A DNA stretch of 64,000 bases. Source: Bryum argenteum (Eukaryota; Streptophyta; Bryopsida; Bryales; Bryaceae). The notes under the pieces are model-generated. The model was not told the DNA's origin and did not search any database. It saw nothing but the letters and a program-made list of their open reading frames with translations. The translations under genes and the position numbers were made by a program. The stretch spans positions 545,409-609,408 of the forward strand of contig CM073328.1 in NCBI GenBank assembly GCA_037043015.1. Direction: 5' to 3'. Numbering within the stretch: the stretch's first letter is position 1; each line of letters begins with the position of its first letter. Shown here piece after piece: positions 1 through 12,429 of the stretch.

Positions 1-2600
1 TAAGACCATTCACTTGGCCAACAAGATATTCCATACTTTCTGGCATAATCATTGCTATTAGCGTCTTCCAAGGAGATCTGCTATCATAAACAGTAAGTGG
101 ACTAGAAGATGATGAAGTCATCGCAAAACTATCTCTTGCCATCTTGCCTACTAGTCCTTCCAATATATTTTAGATTTCTTTTTGGTTTAGCAAGAATACT
201 AGAGCCTACTAATCTAGTAGAAATTTAAGGAAAAGTGACAATTATCATCTTGCCTACTAATCCTTCCAATATATTTTAGATTTTTTCTTGGTTTAGCAAG
301 AATACTAGAGCCTACTAATCTAGTGAAAATTTAAGGAAAAGTGACAATTACAATAAATTCTTTTGACATCTTTAAATCCACAATTTAAATAGGTACTCTT
401 GGAGAGTGGGCAATAGTCATTCCGAAATGTTTTATTATGCTATTTTTTACTAGTAAATAAGAGCAATTTCAACTTCATATATTTCAAATACATGAAGTCG
501 AATTTCTTTAATGAATGTCTTAATGAGTCATGAAACCCTACTTGCACCAAATGTCAACTCTGACATTTTAGATGACAAGAGAAAACTTTAAGAAGCCATA
601 ACTTCTTCATCTGATGTGTGTATTGACACAAAAGGTTGGTTTAGATCGTAATGAAGTCTTGTTGTAAGAATCTCAAATAAAACTAAGATACTATGAATAT
701 GTAGAGTGTGCTTTTTAAAAAGCGAGTTCTTGTTTTAGAATTTTCAAATGAACATGAGTAGTAAAACATGCTTCATGTTGTACAAATCAAAAAATAGAGC
801 TTTATGCACAAAAATGCATGCCATCATTTAATCACATCTTCAATGGAACATGTACTTTTGCACAAAAACTAGACCTAATTTGCAATCTAACTTGACCATC
901 AAGGCATCTATGCAAACACTGCTATCAAATAATGAAAACACTACTCCTCAAAGTTTCAATTTCTCATCCAATTTTTAAAATTTAATATATATTGCATTTA
1001 GGAGTTAAATATCACCTAAAAGAAAAAAAAGTCTGAACTAGCAACATGAACATTAATTGTTCTAGTATTTATCATTTCTTATTTAAACAACCCATATAGG
1101 CAAGTAAGGTCCAATTTTGGTCGCTTGAGGTCTAGTCAACCTCTCGTTACTATATTTAGCTCGCATGAAGTTGAAACCTTATGTATATTGTAAGGTCTTT
1201 CCATATCATTCTGAAAAGTCATTTCAACTTTATATTCCTCTTACTTTCAAATATGTTTAGTTCAAAGTTTGAAAACGCTATTTGAAATTTGCCTTAGAAT
1301 TGCCTGAACTGCCTTATGTGCTCATTTATTCTCAAAATCATTCCAAAATCAATCCAAAATCAATCAGAGTCCATATACTTCACCAAAAATTGATATTTTA
1401 CTTTTTTTCAAGTTTGGTTTCTTGTATATGTGTATAAGTATTCAAGGCATGATTTCATCATTCCGATATTTTCAATCCAAGTAATTTTAACATTCCATTT
1501 TTATTATTAGCGGCTGGTCTTTGTATCTCAATTACAACATACCTCCATGTGGATAATTAAGCATTTTTTTTAGGTTTAATGAGTTGCATGAGGGTAAAAT
1601 CTGCATAGGCATGTTCTTCTATCACCTAGGAACAAGAATGTAAAGAGCCTCATATCAAATTTTTTACCAAGAATTGTTTTTTTGGCCCTCAAAAAACTAG
1701 TTACCCTTTCCACAACAAGGAAAATAAATTTTTTCTCCAACTTTGAATATTATAATCCCACGATTGGTGAGGAAATTTGTTATGAGATTTGATCTACGTA
1801 TACACAAACAAGTTATGTACTAGATCCTATAGTTACTTACCTAAAAATATGTCAAAATTTGAAATCTTTCACCTTACATCAACAGAGAGTAGGTTCTAGC
1901 AGCTTTGAGACTTTTTGGCATTTTTGAGGCAAGTCAACTTTAGCGTTTAATATCATAAAAACTCAAAGGTTGTCTATAATAGTGAAAATGTAGTTACGTG
2001 CACTGGAATCATCATTGGTGACATTGTAAGGGAGAGTGCTCAAGAATGGCTCAAATTTCAGATTTCTCAATCTATAGTGAAGACAAGAGTGAAAGCAATT
2101 TTCATGACTTGGGAAAGTGAGTGAAAAGATGTTCAAAGTAGATTCATGAATTTTGGACTCTTCTACAATTGGCTACAAATTTTTGAAGGTGAGCTTACAT
2201 GTGTTTTTAAAATGGTGCCCTCATCTGACACCCTATAATGTTTGGAGTAAGTACATAGTATTGTTGAATGGAGAAGCTATTATGTACCTATAGATGAAGA
2301 AGCCTACTGCTCCATCATTGAAACTGCTCAAACTTTGAGCACTCTCCCTTAACACTTCAAACCTTTTACATTGAAACAAAAATTGAAAAAAAGATTAAAT
2401 AAAACATGGGGCACCACGCACCACCATTTGACGGATTTATGTAGAAAACCGAGGGGCAAGCATATACACAAAACCCACGAGGCCGTGAGGGGGTGTCGAT
2501 GAGGGGGACCCGCCGATGAGGGTCCTCATCCTCGCATTGAGTCATTCATGCGTCTCCCACGGCGAGCGGCGACGGCTCTGCGACACTTGGGCCCCCGACT
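1..2600. repeat. AT-rich intergenic DNA with decayed repeats
   Basis: No gene is visible in this stretch. A direct tandem duplication of about 106 bp lies at 140-245 and 246-350 (both units begin CATCTTGCCTACTA). A related diverged sequence occurs near 49.78 kb. The region around 540-900 matches, in mixed orientation, a dispersed family also seen near 13.1, 27.1 and 47.0 kb; the shared core AATGCATGCCAT is at about 813. The last 200 bp become GC-rich and probably belong to the promoter of the LEA gene that follows. Confidence 0.6.
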
Positions 2601-2607
2601 CGGTTGC

Positions 2608-2720
2608 CACGTACAAGGATGACATCGTCATCGAATGGCGGCAACACCAGCCAAATGGACAAGTGTGATGAATTCCAACAAGTCAGTCCAGCGCACCAGC
2701 TCTACACTCACTACTATATC
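2608..2720 (+). promoter_or_regulatory. putative LEA gene promoter: ABRE-like core and weak TATA
   Basis: CACGT at 2608-2612 is the complement of the ABRE core ACGTG. A TATAT at 2715-2719, in a CT-rich context, lies about 105 bp before the LEA start codon. An ABRE-driven promoter would suit a desiccation-related gene, but single short motifs are weak evidence. Confidence 0.3.
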
Positions 2721-2824
2721 ACCCTCGCCCCTGCTCCTCGATCCCATAACTTCCTCGCTCTTCACTCACTCTCCACAGGCCCCCCTCTTCCAACTCTCTC
2801 TCTCTGTGACCGTTTTCTTGCGCT

Positions 2825-4615
2825 ATGGCGTCATCGTCGAAATGGGTTGCAGTTCTGGTCGTGGCCTCGCTGTTCGTGCTCTCGTCTGCCGCTGTGGACT
2901 CGACCGACCACGCTAAGAACAAGGCTTTTGACAGCGCCGCGGCTGCCCACGAGTCCGCGCAGACATGGACCGAGGTCGCCAAGGAGAAGCTGTCCTCGTA
3001 CGCCGCTGATGCCAAGCACACCGTGGAGAACACCATGGGCATGGCTAAGGATACCGCTGCTGATAACGCTGCTGCTGCTCAAGACCACGCTGCTGCTGCT
3101 CAAGACCACACTCAGTCGTACCTTGATATGGCTAAGGAGAAACTCTCATCTTTCACCACGTATGTCTTCCCAACCGTTTTGCAAAATTCTCAATTTTACG
3201 TCACTGTGGATCCATGATTATCTTCTTGATTTTCTTCGGAGGTATTCAACGCATCGAAGAGTGCCTGTTTCGACAGTGGCTCCGAGATTTACTTGCTGTA
3301 TGAGCATGGTACTGCATGTAGGCTGGGTAGGGTGTTCGAGCTGAATGTAAGTTATTGAAACATTAGCGGGGGTGTAAGCATGCACATACACAGAATCGAA
3401 GAGAGACTTGAGAATTGGAGTCGTAGAAAGGAGTGACATTTTGATATACTTTGTGGCGGTGCTAACATGGAGTTGTGATGTGAATCAGGGGAGCCTCTGA
3501 GACCGCAGGAGATGCGAAAGACGCCGCTGCTGGTACTGCGAACGATGCTGCAAGCAAGGCCAAGGCTGGAAAGGATGCGACAGTAGATTCTGCCACCGGA
3601 GCTGCTGATGTAGCCGGAAGCAAGGCTAAGGCTGGCAAGGATGCGACCGTGGATACCGCCTATGGAGCTGCTGATACCGTCGGAAGCAAGGCTAAGGCTG
3701 GAAAGGACGCGACAGTGGATACCGCCTATGGAGCTGCTGATACCGTCGGAAGCAAGGCGAAGGCCGGAAAGGATGCCGCTGCAGACACTGCCTCAGGTCA
3801 GATACTTCTCCAGTTTGTCTTCCTCATTTGTTACAGGGTTGGGTTTTTCATGAGTCTCGTTAATCAGAGGAACATGGTCTCTCTGTGGTCATCGTCGTGC
3901 GAGGATTTGATAATGAGATGACTCACATAGTCTCTTGGTTATCAAGAACTCAGGGAGCAAGTAAATCGTTACGATATGATGATTGGAATATATGCTGTAT
4001 GATCTTAAACATTCACATCGAAATCTGCACCCGTAACTGCTGTAAGACAGGTGACCTAAATTGGATACTTAATATCGTGTACACTCATCAAATAGTAAAT
4101 TGGTCAGTGAACAGGTGATTGAATTTTGACATGTTTGTAATACAGGCGCAACTCAAAAGGCGAAGGAAGGAGCGGAATACTTGAAGAACACTGGATCTGA
4201 TGCAGCAAACAAGGCTGCGGACGCTGCGAAGAAGACCAAGGACGCGACGTACAACACTGCCGGAGACGCATCCCAGGCGACGAAGGATACCGGATATGGT
4301 GCCGCTGACAAGACCAAGAAGGCAGCAGGCGCAGCGAAGGACACCGCCAGTGACGCAGCATCCAAGGCTGCCGATGCCACTGGAAATGCCAAGGATGCCG
4401 CCGTGGATGCTGCTGGAAGCGCAGCCAAGAAGACGAAGGATACCGCTTCGGCTGCCGCTGACAAGACGCAGGGCGCTTACGAGACCACCAAGAACAAGGT
4501 GGGAGAAGGTATGGATGCCGCTTCGGACACCGCCAAGGCATCTGTCAAGGCTGGTTTGGACATCACCGCTGACAGCGCTGAGAAGGTGCGGGGAGTTGCC
4601 CATGAGGAGTTGTAA
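2825..4615 (+). CDS. secreted LEA-like (LEA_4/group 3 type) protein, 3 exons
   Basis: Exons 2825-3159, 3489-3796 and 4146-4615 have GT-AG introns with matching phases (total 1113 nt, 370 aa). Residues 1 to about 23 form a signal peptide with hydrophobic core WVAVLVVASLFVLSSAA. The mature part is almost wholly Ala, Lys, Asp, Gly and Thr, in amphipathic 11-mer-like repeats such as KAKAGKDATVDTAYGAADT. This is the composition of group 3/LEA_4 hydrophilic proteins, which protect membranes and proteins during drying. Exon 2 holds tandem 66-bp units encoding 22-residue repeats (two 11-mers), the last two nearly identical, so the repeat number probably evolves quickly. The signal peptide suggests entry to the secretory pathway, which is less common for LEA proteins. 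The family call rests on composition and repeat pattern; the exact subfamily is not fixed. Confidence 0.85.
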
Positions 4616-5416
4616 ATATTCAACCATCTCAAGTGTAGGTTAGCTATCTCTCGTAACTTTGCGAGGATAGCTCGAATCGTCCATAGATACTGAGGTATAG
4701 ATCTCTGTGCAGAAATTCAGGTTTCAAATGTACAGCAGTTTGGATATATTCAACTCGTAGTGAAATCCTGTTGTGAAGCTCTCTGGAACACAGGAGGATT
4801 GTAATGTTGCTTACTTTCAACCCTGAAAGTTCCTGTTAGTAAAATTTTGTGATTATCATCAACGTCTTGGATTCGAAACTATTCGCTTGCAATCTTTGTG
4901 GTAGAAACGGAAGTTCGAAATCATGAGATTATTTTGCAATCATTCACTTGCTATATCATGTTATCGTTTACTGGTATGCTTGAATTTATTCTAACGATTC
5001 CTTCGTAAATGAAGGGTATCATAGTTGACGTTCTAATCGGTTCAGTGCAGATTTCAGATCTGTGTCGATTCTCTATCCTACAACACTAAATTTCCTCACG
5101 AAATTCTACTGAGTGTGTTGTACTTATAATGATTAAAAAGAAAATCCCTTCATACTTTCACATCTGCCCACTTATCAATCTGGCTTGTCTACGGAGAAGT
5201 GTGTCGAATTCATTCCAGGATGACTGTCGGAAATTTCAAATCTTCAGGTCCCTGTGTGAACTTCAGACTTTAATGCCCAGTCAACCATTTTATGCTCGAT
5301 TCTGAATTTTGAGAAACTCTACCAAAATAATATTTTATGATTGATTCTGAATTTTGAGAAACTCTACCAAAATAATAATTTTTCCAAATCGCAGAGTCTT
5401 CTCATACCTTTCCAAC
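4616..5416. other. LEA 3' region and gene-free AT-rich DNA
   Basis: The LEA 3' UTR probably occupies the first 200-250 bp. An imperfect direct tandem duplication of about 52 bp lies at 5290-5382 (unit containing GATTCTGAATTTTGAGAAAC). No gene is seen. Confidence 0.5.
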
Positions 5417-5426
5417 AAGGTCATTT

Positions 5427-5863
5427 AACCCTTAAATGCCCAAGCAAGCCCGAGGGGCATGATTCCAACAGAATCTTCCCTGTAGCTCTCACTGTACTCA
5501 TCATTTCACTTATATTTTGATGTCAAACTGGTCACCTTCTTCTGATGCATTCAAAAAGTGAAATTTCACAATTCAAATCACAATTTGTATGAATGATTTC
5601 GTGCTTTGGAAGGATTGTGGTAGGTAGGTTGGGGTTGTACATAACCTTGTAGGAGGTTGCAAGCTCATCATTGATTGGTCTATTCATGATGCCTAAGTTC
5701 AAAAAATGCACTATTCATCATGCCCAAGTCCAAAAGATGTTGTGATCCAATTTTGGGCTGCCCGTTTCAAACCCCATGTGCGTTGAAGGGTTAACCGTTA
5801 AACGCTACATGGAAGATTATGTTGGAATCATGCCCCTCGGGCTTGCTTGGGCGTTTAAGGGTT
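5427..5863. mobile_element. Mutator-like MITE with about 60-bp TIRs and 10-bp TSD
   Basis: The ends are inverted repeats of about 60 bp with only a few mismatches, starting AACCCTTAAATGCCCAAGCA on the left and its near complement on the right. A perfect 10-bp direct repeat AAGGTCATTT flanks the element at 5417-5426 and 5864-5873. Long TIRs with a 9-10 bp target duplication are characteristic of Mutator-like elements. There is no coding capacity, so the element is non-autonomous. Similar AACCC(C/T)TAAA ends recur at 40.6, 46.6 and 50.1 kb. Confidence 0.85.
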
Positions 5864-6728
5864 AAGGTCATTTAAAATTCTTCAAAATTCCTTAAATCCT
5901 ATGGGATTATACTCTCAAAGTTCCAAAGTGCAGTTCGGTGTGCTAAAAACAATGATTACATAAACATCAAAAATCAGCCAATAATCACATTTATTTATTT
6001 CTTTCAAGTTTTGTCTTTTGTAAAAATGAAAGAGGTACTAACGCCTAATCTCCCCATTTGATTTTTTTTACAAACCTATTCCAATAATGAAAACCTTCCT
6101 TTGTATTTGAAATTTCACATTCCTCCATGTAAGAAATCAAACATTTCTAAAAGTTTTATAGGACCTATGAGGTAAACATTGTGTAAACATGTTCATCAAA
6201 GAATAAGTCATTAAAGAGCCTCGAGTCATGTCTACTTTCTCATGAAAGGAAAGAAACTTAATGCTCAACTTTGAACATTACGATTCCACAAATGATGAAG
6301 AGTCCAAAGCTAAGGTGTGGCATACACGTACATGTATAAGCTAGGTGCTAGATCCTACTCGCAATTACATACTTCAAAATATAACAAAAAGTGAATAATT
6401 GAACCTTACAGGGAAAGAGGGTTATTTTTAAGTTTGTGGTCATTTTCCTTTCAGGAGTACAATCTTCCAATTAGAAGGAATATGCATCTTAATTATTGTT
6501 CAATATGACATGTTTGTTGACATACAAGGCTTTGTATTGCATCCCTTTACTTAAAACTAATTATTTTCATATCAGTTAATTACCTTTTAAACTCATATGT
6601 AACAACTTCACATAAATGTATTGGAGAGGTTCATAAAAAAAATTCATCAATATACAAATATAGCAATATATAATATATTGAAAGTGTTTCACTTCAACCA
6701 CATGTCTACTTTTGTTCCTGTTGAGATA

Positions 6729-7089
6729 GATAGATAGATAGAAACTCCGGTCCTTTCTAAGGGGTCGGTGTGAATGCAGTGTCCGTTTGTAATGCTAATA
6801 TCCCAATGGCCACCGGACAAGGGGAAATTAGAACAATACTACTTCCCCCTCTCGAGGGTGGACACTATAACTACGCTAGTTTTTAGCCTAGTTACTCGTG
6901 CCTTGAAGATACTTGACATAGTATCCCCCCAAAGGGCTGTGAGGTACCCATACAACAAGGTCAAATGACCTCCTACAATAGTTGGGTGGACTATAGTGGT
7001 GAGCACCACGCCGGCAATGGGGAATAGAACCCACGACCTCCTCATTGGGAGCCTAAGCCCTAACCACCAAGCCAAGGCTTGTGATGCCT
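6729..7089 (-). mobile_element. tRNA-derived SINE, full length
   Basis: On the minus strand the element starts with a tRNA-like head. The A box TGGCTTGGTGGT is at 7063-7074 and the B box GGTTCTATTCC at 7021-7031, at a tRNA-like spacing. It ends in a (TATC)n tail at 6729-6742. The flanks 6718-6728 and 7090-7100 are an 11-bp target duplication with one mismatch (CTGTTGAGATA and CTATTGAGATA). A second full-length copy with the same start and end lies at 56762-57123. Internal pol III promoter, short repeat tail and variable-length TSD are the defining SINE features; mobilisation would need a partner LINE. Confidence 0.88.
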
Positions 7090-7349
7090 CTATTGAGATA
7101 TTATTGATTCTCTTTAGAACTACTAGTATCTACTTCTCTAATACCTATCTTCATAACATATCTATTACTTTACTTTAGTTAACTCATGATTAACTCGTTG
7201 TATTCATAAAATATATATACATGGTGGAATGGAGCTCTTGGCTCATTTCACTCCCTTCCTACTCATTCTTTGTGTTCTCTTTTCTTCTGCTTCTCAACAG
7301 TTCCTTCCGATGCCTAAGAAATAACCCAATTGAAACCTCTTTTAAAAAC

Positions 7350-7475
7350 ATTGCGGTGATCATACAACAAAGTCCAAGAACTCCCTATATGACTGGATGA
7401 ACTAAGTTCATGAGCACCATGTTGGCACGAGGAATGGAACCCCCAACCTCCTCCATGAGCCCCAAGCAACATGTT
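7350..7475 (-). mobile_element. diverged 5'-half SINE fragment
   Basis: This stretch resembles the head half of the neighbouring SINE on the minus strand, with a B-box-like GGTTCCATTCC (complement of 7431-7441) and the same surrounding words (CATACAACAA, GAGCACCAT, CCCAACCTCCTC). The A box is degraded. It is probably an older insertion of the same or a sister family. Confidence 0.6.
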
Positions 7476-7539
7476 TTAAGAAATAAAGGGCAAATTTACT
7501 TTCACCAAAGAAACGTGTGGTCCTGGGTCCCCGGCACGA

Positions 7540-8271
7540 GTAGGTAGACACCGAAGAGCTAACTCCAGTTGGCGCCGCTGCCGCCGCAGCGACGTATGCG
7601 CCGCCTCATGCGCTCGCAGTTGGGTTGTGCATGGGGCTCAGCAAATCTTTACGAGTCACTTCAACAACAAATCGCACGATGAATCGCACCGTTGCATCAT
7701 CGCTCTCAAGCAGCTTCAAATTGTGGGAACATGGTCAGCTGATCAGACGATGGGTCTTGCTCAAGCTCTCCCATTTTCATATGATTCAGAATTCAGGGCA
7801 GCCATGTCTCGAAATAGATGGCTTGCTTTCAGTTCTTTACGGTCCACCAAGGAAGTCAAATTGCCTGTATCGGCAACTCCTTTTTCGGAAGTTTCGAACG
7901 GTTTGCCTCTCGATGTTCCCGACTTTCCGTCACTTAGTGTACTGTACCCAAAATCTTTGACAGCGATCATTGTGCTCAAATCGTCTGTCTTTAGGATGCA
8001 AGTTCTACCTATCGTTGCTTTGTCGGTCTCGGGTTCCGTTTGATGGTTGAGGTGCAGACATTCATCGCTCAGACAAATCAGGAATCATCGTCGTTTTGTT
8101 TGAACTTCCGCAAGTGATAGAAACGTTTGAATCTATCCAAAGCTTTCTGGGATCTTCGTGGTTCGCTCACATTGCGGTCTGGCGGTGAACACGCTCGCGT
8201 GGAGTCGAGTGGTAATGTACGATCATGGACTAGACGGGAGTCAGTAAGGATTCGTGTTCGTAAGAGACCAA
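7540..8271 (+). other. GC-rich leader/promoter region of the GT14 gene
   Basis: Base composition rises sharply here compared with the upstream repeats. Overlapping short open frames exist (for example 7631-7960), but none shows recognisable protein features and they compete in different frames. The stretch most likely holds the promoter and a long 5' leader with upstream ORFs for the glycosyltransferase starting at 8272. Whether a leader intron is present cannot be decided. Confidence 0.4.
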
Positions 8272-10130
8272 ATGGACGGCCTCAAGAGGTCGCCTTCATG
8301 GCACACACGGGGCGTCGACCATTCCTTCTTCAGTGTGGTGATGTGTATCAGCGCCGTCTTCAGCATCTTCGTCACTTTGAATGCCGTGATGAAACCGGTG
8401 GGCATTATGTCGATCTTCGCGGATGAACCCATCCCCACGGAGAACGAGAATCTCTCCTTCCTCATGCCACACCCTGTGGATCTGTCCTCGCTGTCGGACG
8501 TGTACCACGACATGAGCGACGAGGAGCTCCTGTGGCGTGTGAACTCGAATGCGACGCACCGGCAGCGTGACGAGTCCGTCGCGCCAAAAGTGGCCTACAT
8601 GTTTCTTACACGAGGACCCTTGCCGCTGGAGCCTCTGTGGGAGCGCTACTTTGAAGGCCACGAGGATTTGTACTCCATTTACATCCACGCTCACCCCAAC
8701 TTCCTTCCTAACTTTCAACCGGACTCTGTCTTCTATCGACGCAACATTCCTAGCCAGGTATGCACCTTACACTCCTTACAGTGAATGTCCACTTGCATGA
8801 TTGAGAGTGAAGCCTTAGGGCTAGGGTTTTCGAGCAAGAAGAGAAACGCATCAGAGTTCGTAGAATACATCTGGGACTTTATCACTGTTTCAGAATGCGA
8901 AACACCCTTACTTTTCAGGACTATACATTCGGAACGGCGGCATACACGGAAGCTTATTGTGTTCAAAATGAAGATTTCTAGTTTCAGATGCCGGTGTTGT
9001 CAGATCTCTGTTTGGAAATTCTCAGAAAGTTTGGCGATGTGTGTAACCCTAAAATTGCTCCCATGCGTAATGCAGGAGGTAGAGTGGGGGAAATTGTCAG
9101 TGTTTGCAGCGGAGCGGCGGCTGTTAGCGAACGCCCTTCTGGACTCGGCCAACGAGCGGTTCGTGCTGTTGTCGGAGTCGTGTATCCCAGTTACGCCCTT
9201 CCCAGTGGCATACCAATACTTTCTGGAATCGCAGCTCAGCTTCGTGGAAGTTTTTACCGACATGGGGCCAGGAGGAATCGGACGCTACTATCGCATCAAG
9301 AATTTTGCGAAGCTGAACCCGGAAATAAGTGCTAGTCAGTGGCGCAAGGGTAGTCAGTGGTTCGAGCTCTCCCGCGAATTAGCGCTCCTGGTGGTCGCGG
9401 ACACCATATATTACCCCAAATACGAATCCATCTTGTGCATGAATGATTGCTGGTGAGCTTCATATTCATCCTTTTCACCATCATGCTTTGTCCAATTCCT
9501 CGGGTCTCTTTATTTCTCCCCTACGAGCGTGGCTCGGATGCCAGGCTCGGTGGGGATCAATTTTCTGGCCCTTCCCGTTTCCCCCGTTTGGGGCCATTTT
9601 TTGAATTTTTTTTTGCAAAATTTGGGGCCTGGGGCCCCAAATTACCCTAGGAAGCCCCCTATGTGTTCAAATGGGGCCTAAACAAATTAAAAAATAGGGG
9701 CAGATTTTACCCCACCCTCCCCACCCCCACCCGAGCCTGGCATCCAAGCCACGCTCGTAGAGGATATTTAGACACTCCCCAATTCCTCTGTGATCTCTTC
9801 TAAGTGCTGGTTACTGTGTGCTTCAGGTGTTACGTGGACGAGCATTACCTCCCGACAGTGCTGACACTTCTGGCTCCCTCGAAACTTGCGAATCGAACAA
9901 CCACGTACCTGGAATTCCCCATCGGTGAATCCGGCCGCGCCGCTGCGCATCCGTATAAATGGGAGGCTGCGGATGTCACGGAGACGAATCTGACGAGTAG
10001 GTTAACAGGGCACAATTGCACGTACAATGGTAAGATGACCGACAGTTGCTATATGTTTGCCAGGAAGTTCGCGCCGGAGACGATCCAGCCGCTGCTGGAG
10101 CTTGCTACCGCCAGTTTTGGCATCCCCTGA
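8272..10130 (+). CDS. GT14 (DUF266, core-2/I-branching-like) glycosyltransferase, 3 exons
   Basis: Exons 8272-8757, 9076-9452 and 9827-10130 have consistent phases (1167 nt, 388 aa). The start is the first in-frame ATG; codons before it in the same open frame lack an ATG. Residues of about 17-39 form one hydrophobic segment after a short basic N-terminus, giving a type II Golgi membrane topology. Family hallmarks follow: VAYMFLTRGPLPLEPLWERY, YSIYIHAHP, EWGKLSVFAAERRLLANALL, RFVLLSESCIPV, QWFELSRELALLVVAD and CYVDEHYLPT near the C-terminus. Plant members of this family (for example rice BC10) act on cell-wall or arabinogalactan glycans; the acceptor here is unknown. Length is usual for the family. 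Intron 2 carries a MITE-like inverted-repeat element. The gene is convergent with the GST gene. Confidence 0.92.
9521..9760. mobile_element. MITE-like inverted-repeat element in GT14 intron 2
   Basis: About 35 bp at the left end (CTACGAGCGTGGCTCGGATG...) is repeated inverted at the right end with one substitution and a small length change. The interior is 170 bp rich in G- and C-runs and has no ORF. A TATTT on each side could be a target duplication, but it is not flush with the repeats, so the superfamily is undecided. The element sits wholly inside the intron 9453-9826 and leaves both splice sites intact. Confidence 0.7.
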
Positions 10131-10726
10131 TCGTCTCCTGCAACGATTGTTCTCGTACATTGTACCATATTTTTTCCAGAGCAACTTGCTTCAGACCGGC
10201 AAAGCAGCGACTTAGATTACTTACTGAATAGGACGGTGAAACGCAAAGAGAAGCATTTTCTTTTTGTTTTCGCATTTTGCTCTCGCACCTGAGCTACTGG
10301 CTCTTACTAGTGCATCATTACGTGGTTCATCAATTTAGAAACAATACGTACTGTACTCTAATCGTCGTTGCATCATTTGAAAGCGCAACATCATTTATAT
10401 AACAGTATGTATCAGATGATGGTTTCTTTGTTCGAGTTTCTCATATGTTTCAATGAGATTCGTTTCAATGATGAACTGCGTATTGCAGAGTAAAACGGAT
10501 ATCCATCAAGCATTTCAGTGAGTTGTTGTAGCTTGCACACGACGCGAATACTTCTCGGTTCAATAGAGGCAGGCATCAGGATAACCTTAGGTTACATTAC
10601 CCAGTTTGATTAGAATGCCAAGTCCAGTTCTTGAGTCGATTGGTTATTACACGCTAGAAACCTGAGATAACGACAGATTACAGAGCGAGAATGCTCATGA
10701 GCTTCTTAGAGCCTATCGATTTGAAT

Positions 10727-11610
10727 TTAGGTGGCCGTTAGGGCTTTGACCTTCTGGACCCACTGCTCGTAATCCGGTCCGGCAATGGCGAGCACCTGCT
10801 TCCAAGCGGGGCGAGAAGAGATCTCAGTCCACCACGCGGCCAAATGCTTCCGGGAGCTCAGAAGCTCTTCGTGGTTGCCGCAGACCTCGAAGTAGACCCA
10901 GGCGAAGGGCAAATGGGCCAGGTCGGCGATGCTGACGAACTCGCCCGCCAGGAATTTATGCTTCGCGAGGTGCGCCTCATATATGTCCAGTACCTTAGTG
11001 AGCTTGGCTGTGAACTCGGCCACCACTTTGGAGTCCGTAGGCGCCTGGTAGAATGCGGGCTTGTAAAGTGTCTCCTTGATGAGCGTGAGCATGATGACGG
11101 AAAACGTGCCGTTCTCCACCTCCAGCCATTGCTCCACCTGCGCCCGCTCCGCTAGCGTTGCTCCGTGCAGCCGCGGCGTTCCCTGGTGCTCGTACTTGTC
11201 CGCAATGTAGCGCGCTATGGCCCTCGATTCTGCAATTCATGGCCAATTTCATACATCAGAATCTTTGAATCAAGCGCAAACCGAAGTTCAAGTGATGGTG
11301 TGAGTCCTGACCGAATATTTGGACGTCGCCATCTTGCAGAAGAGGAACCAATCCGAAGGGCTGCATCAATCCAGATTCTGTTTAGTGAAATTCAATGTAC
11401 CGACATCGGCTGCAACCAAATTATGAGAGTCTAGTGAACCATTAGCCTTTCAAATCATCTTACATTCAAAGCGAGGTATTCCGGTTTCTTTTCTTCTCCT
11501 TCCAAGATGCTGGTCGACACGAGCTCAAACTGTACGTCCTTCTCATGCAGCACAACAAGCGCCCTGTTCGTGGCGGGCGAGTAATATGTTCCGTACACCT
11601 TCATTGCCAT
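10727..11610 (-). CDS. phi-class glutathione S-transferase, 3 exons
   Basis: Exons on the minus strand are 11610-11464, 11360-11312 and 11229-10727 (699 nt, 232 aa). The three-exon layout is usual for plant phi GSTs. The N-terminal thioredoxin-like domain contains KVYGTYYSPATNRALVVLHE, with Ser/Thr positions where the catalytic Ser lies in this class. The glutathione site NPFGLVPLLQDGDVQIFESR spans all three exons, including the conserved PFG(x)VP cis-Pro and the ES pair. The C-terminal helical domain includes FLAGEFVSIADLAHLP, matching the (F)LAG..(S/T)(L)AD motif. The enzyme should conjugate glutathione to electrophiles or reduce peroxides in the cytosol. An alternative start two codons downstream (the second Met) is possible. 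Confidence 0.93.
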
Positions 11611-11994
11611 TACGGTTTTCTACAAAAACAACGACCAAATAATGGAAATCAGGAGGAATGATCGCGTTGCTTGTTACGGGCATCAAACAGTGTCCACTTG
11701 TGAGCATGCTGATATATCCAAGATCAGTTGTGACCGATCCGTTCAAAGAACACATCTTTCATCCTACTTAGCAAAGGAAGTTCCAGTTGCCGTGCCATGG
11801 CCAATTCTGATTCAAAGAGATGTATCCACAAACTAGCAACGCACACAAGTAAATCGTAACAAATTCAACCCCAGTTGTACAACATCAACTTCCGATCACA
11901 TGAACTCACTGACCAAGACTGAGCGAGGCGAATTACTGAATGCTCAGCGCCGTTGCAATCGAACACTTCACTGGTTGTTGCTCAATTGATCGAG

Positions 11995-12012
11995 CGCGGC
12001 TTTATACATATT
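11995..12012 (-). promoter_or_regulatory. possible TATA box upstream of the GST gene
   Basis: On the minus strand this reads TATGTATAAAGCCGCG, a TATA-like sequence about 390 bp before the GST start codon. The distance would require a long leader or a leader intron, so this is tentative. Confidence 0.3.
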
Positions 12013-12429
12013 GATAATCCTAGAACCACCATACAATACTACTCGAGCTTGTTGGGCACAGAGTTTCCACATCAGTTTCTTAGAAGTCGATGATTCTTGA
12101 TTAGCCTGAGACACATTCATGTGAATTGAATCTAGCTAGACCTTGGGCGTAGTCAACCCATAAACCCGTTGATTATCTGCAACTGTGCAACTCTAGAGTT
12201 ACAGAGATGGTTGTTGAGGGGAGCTGCCGTCACGATGGCCTCAGCAATATGGCGGGGTGGCTTCAAGATGCGGCATGATTCGTGCGATTTGGAACCTTTC
12301 TCATCTGGAAGTACCCCCAGTTGTTTCCCTTCCAGTATCGGGCGTGAACGACGCAGACAGACAATTGCCACGCCCCGTGTGAACAGACACTCACTCGTGT
12401 AGGCGCAGGTAGAGGTAGAAGTAGCCAAC

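Noticed and set aside
7627-8043. 138-codon frame before the GT14 gene
   Set aside because: It starts at a non-ATG codon, overlaps another frame of similar length, and has no family features; more likely leader sequence.
8254-8271. Earlier start for GT14
   Set aside because: The codon at 8254 is GTG; the first in-frame ATG is at 8272.
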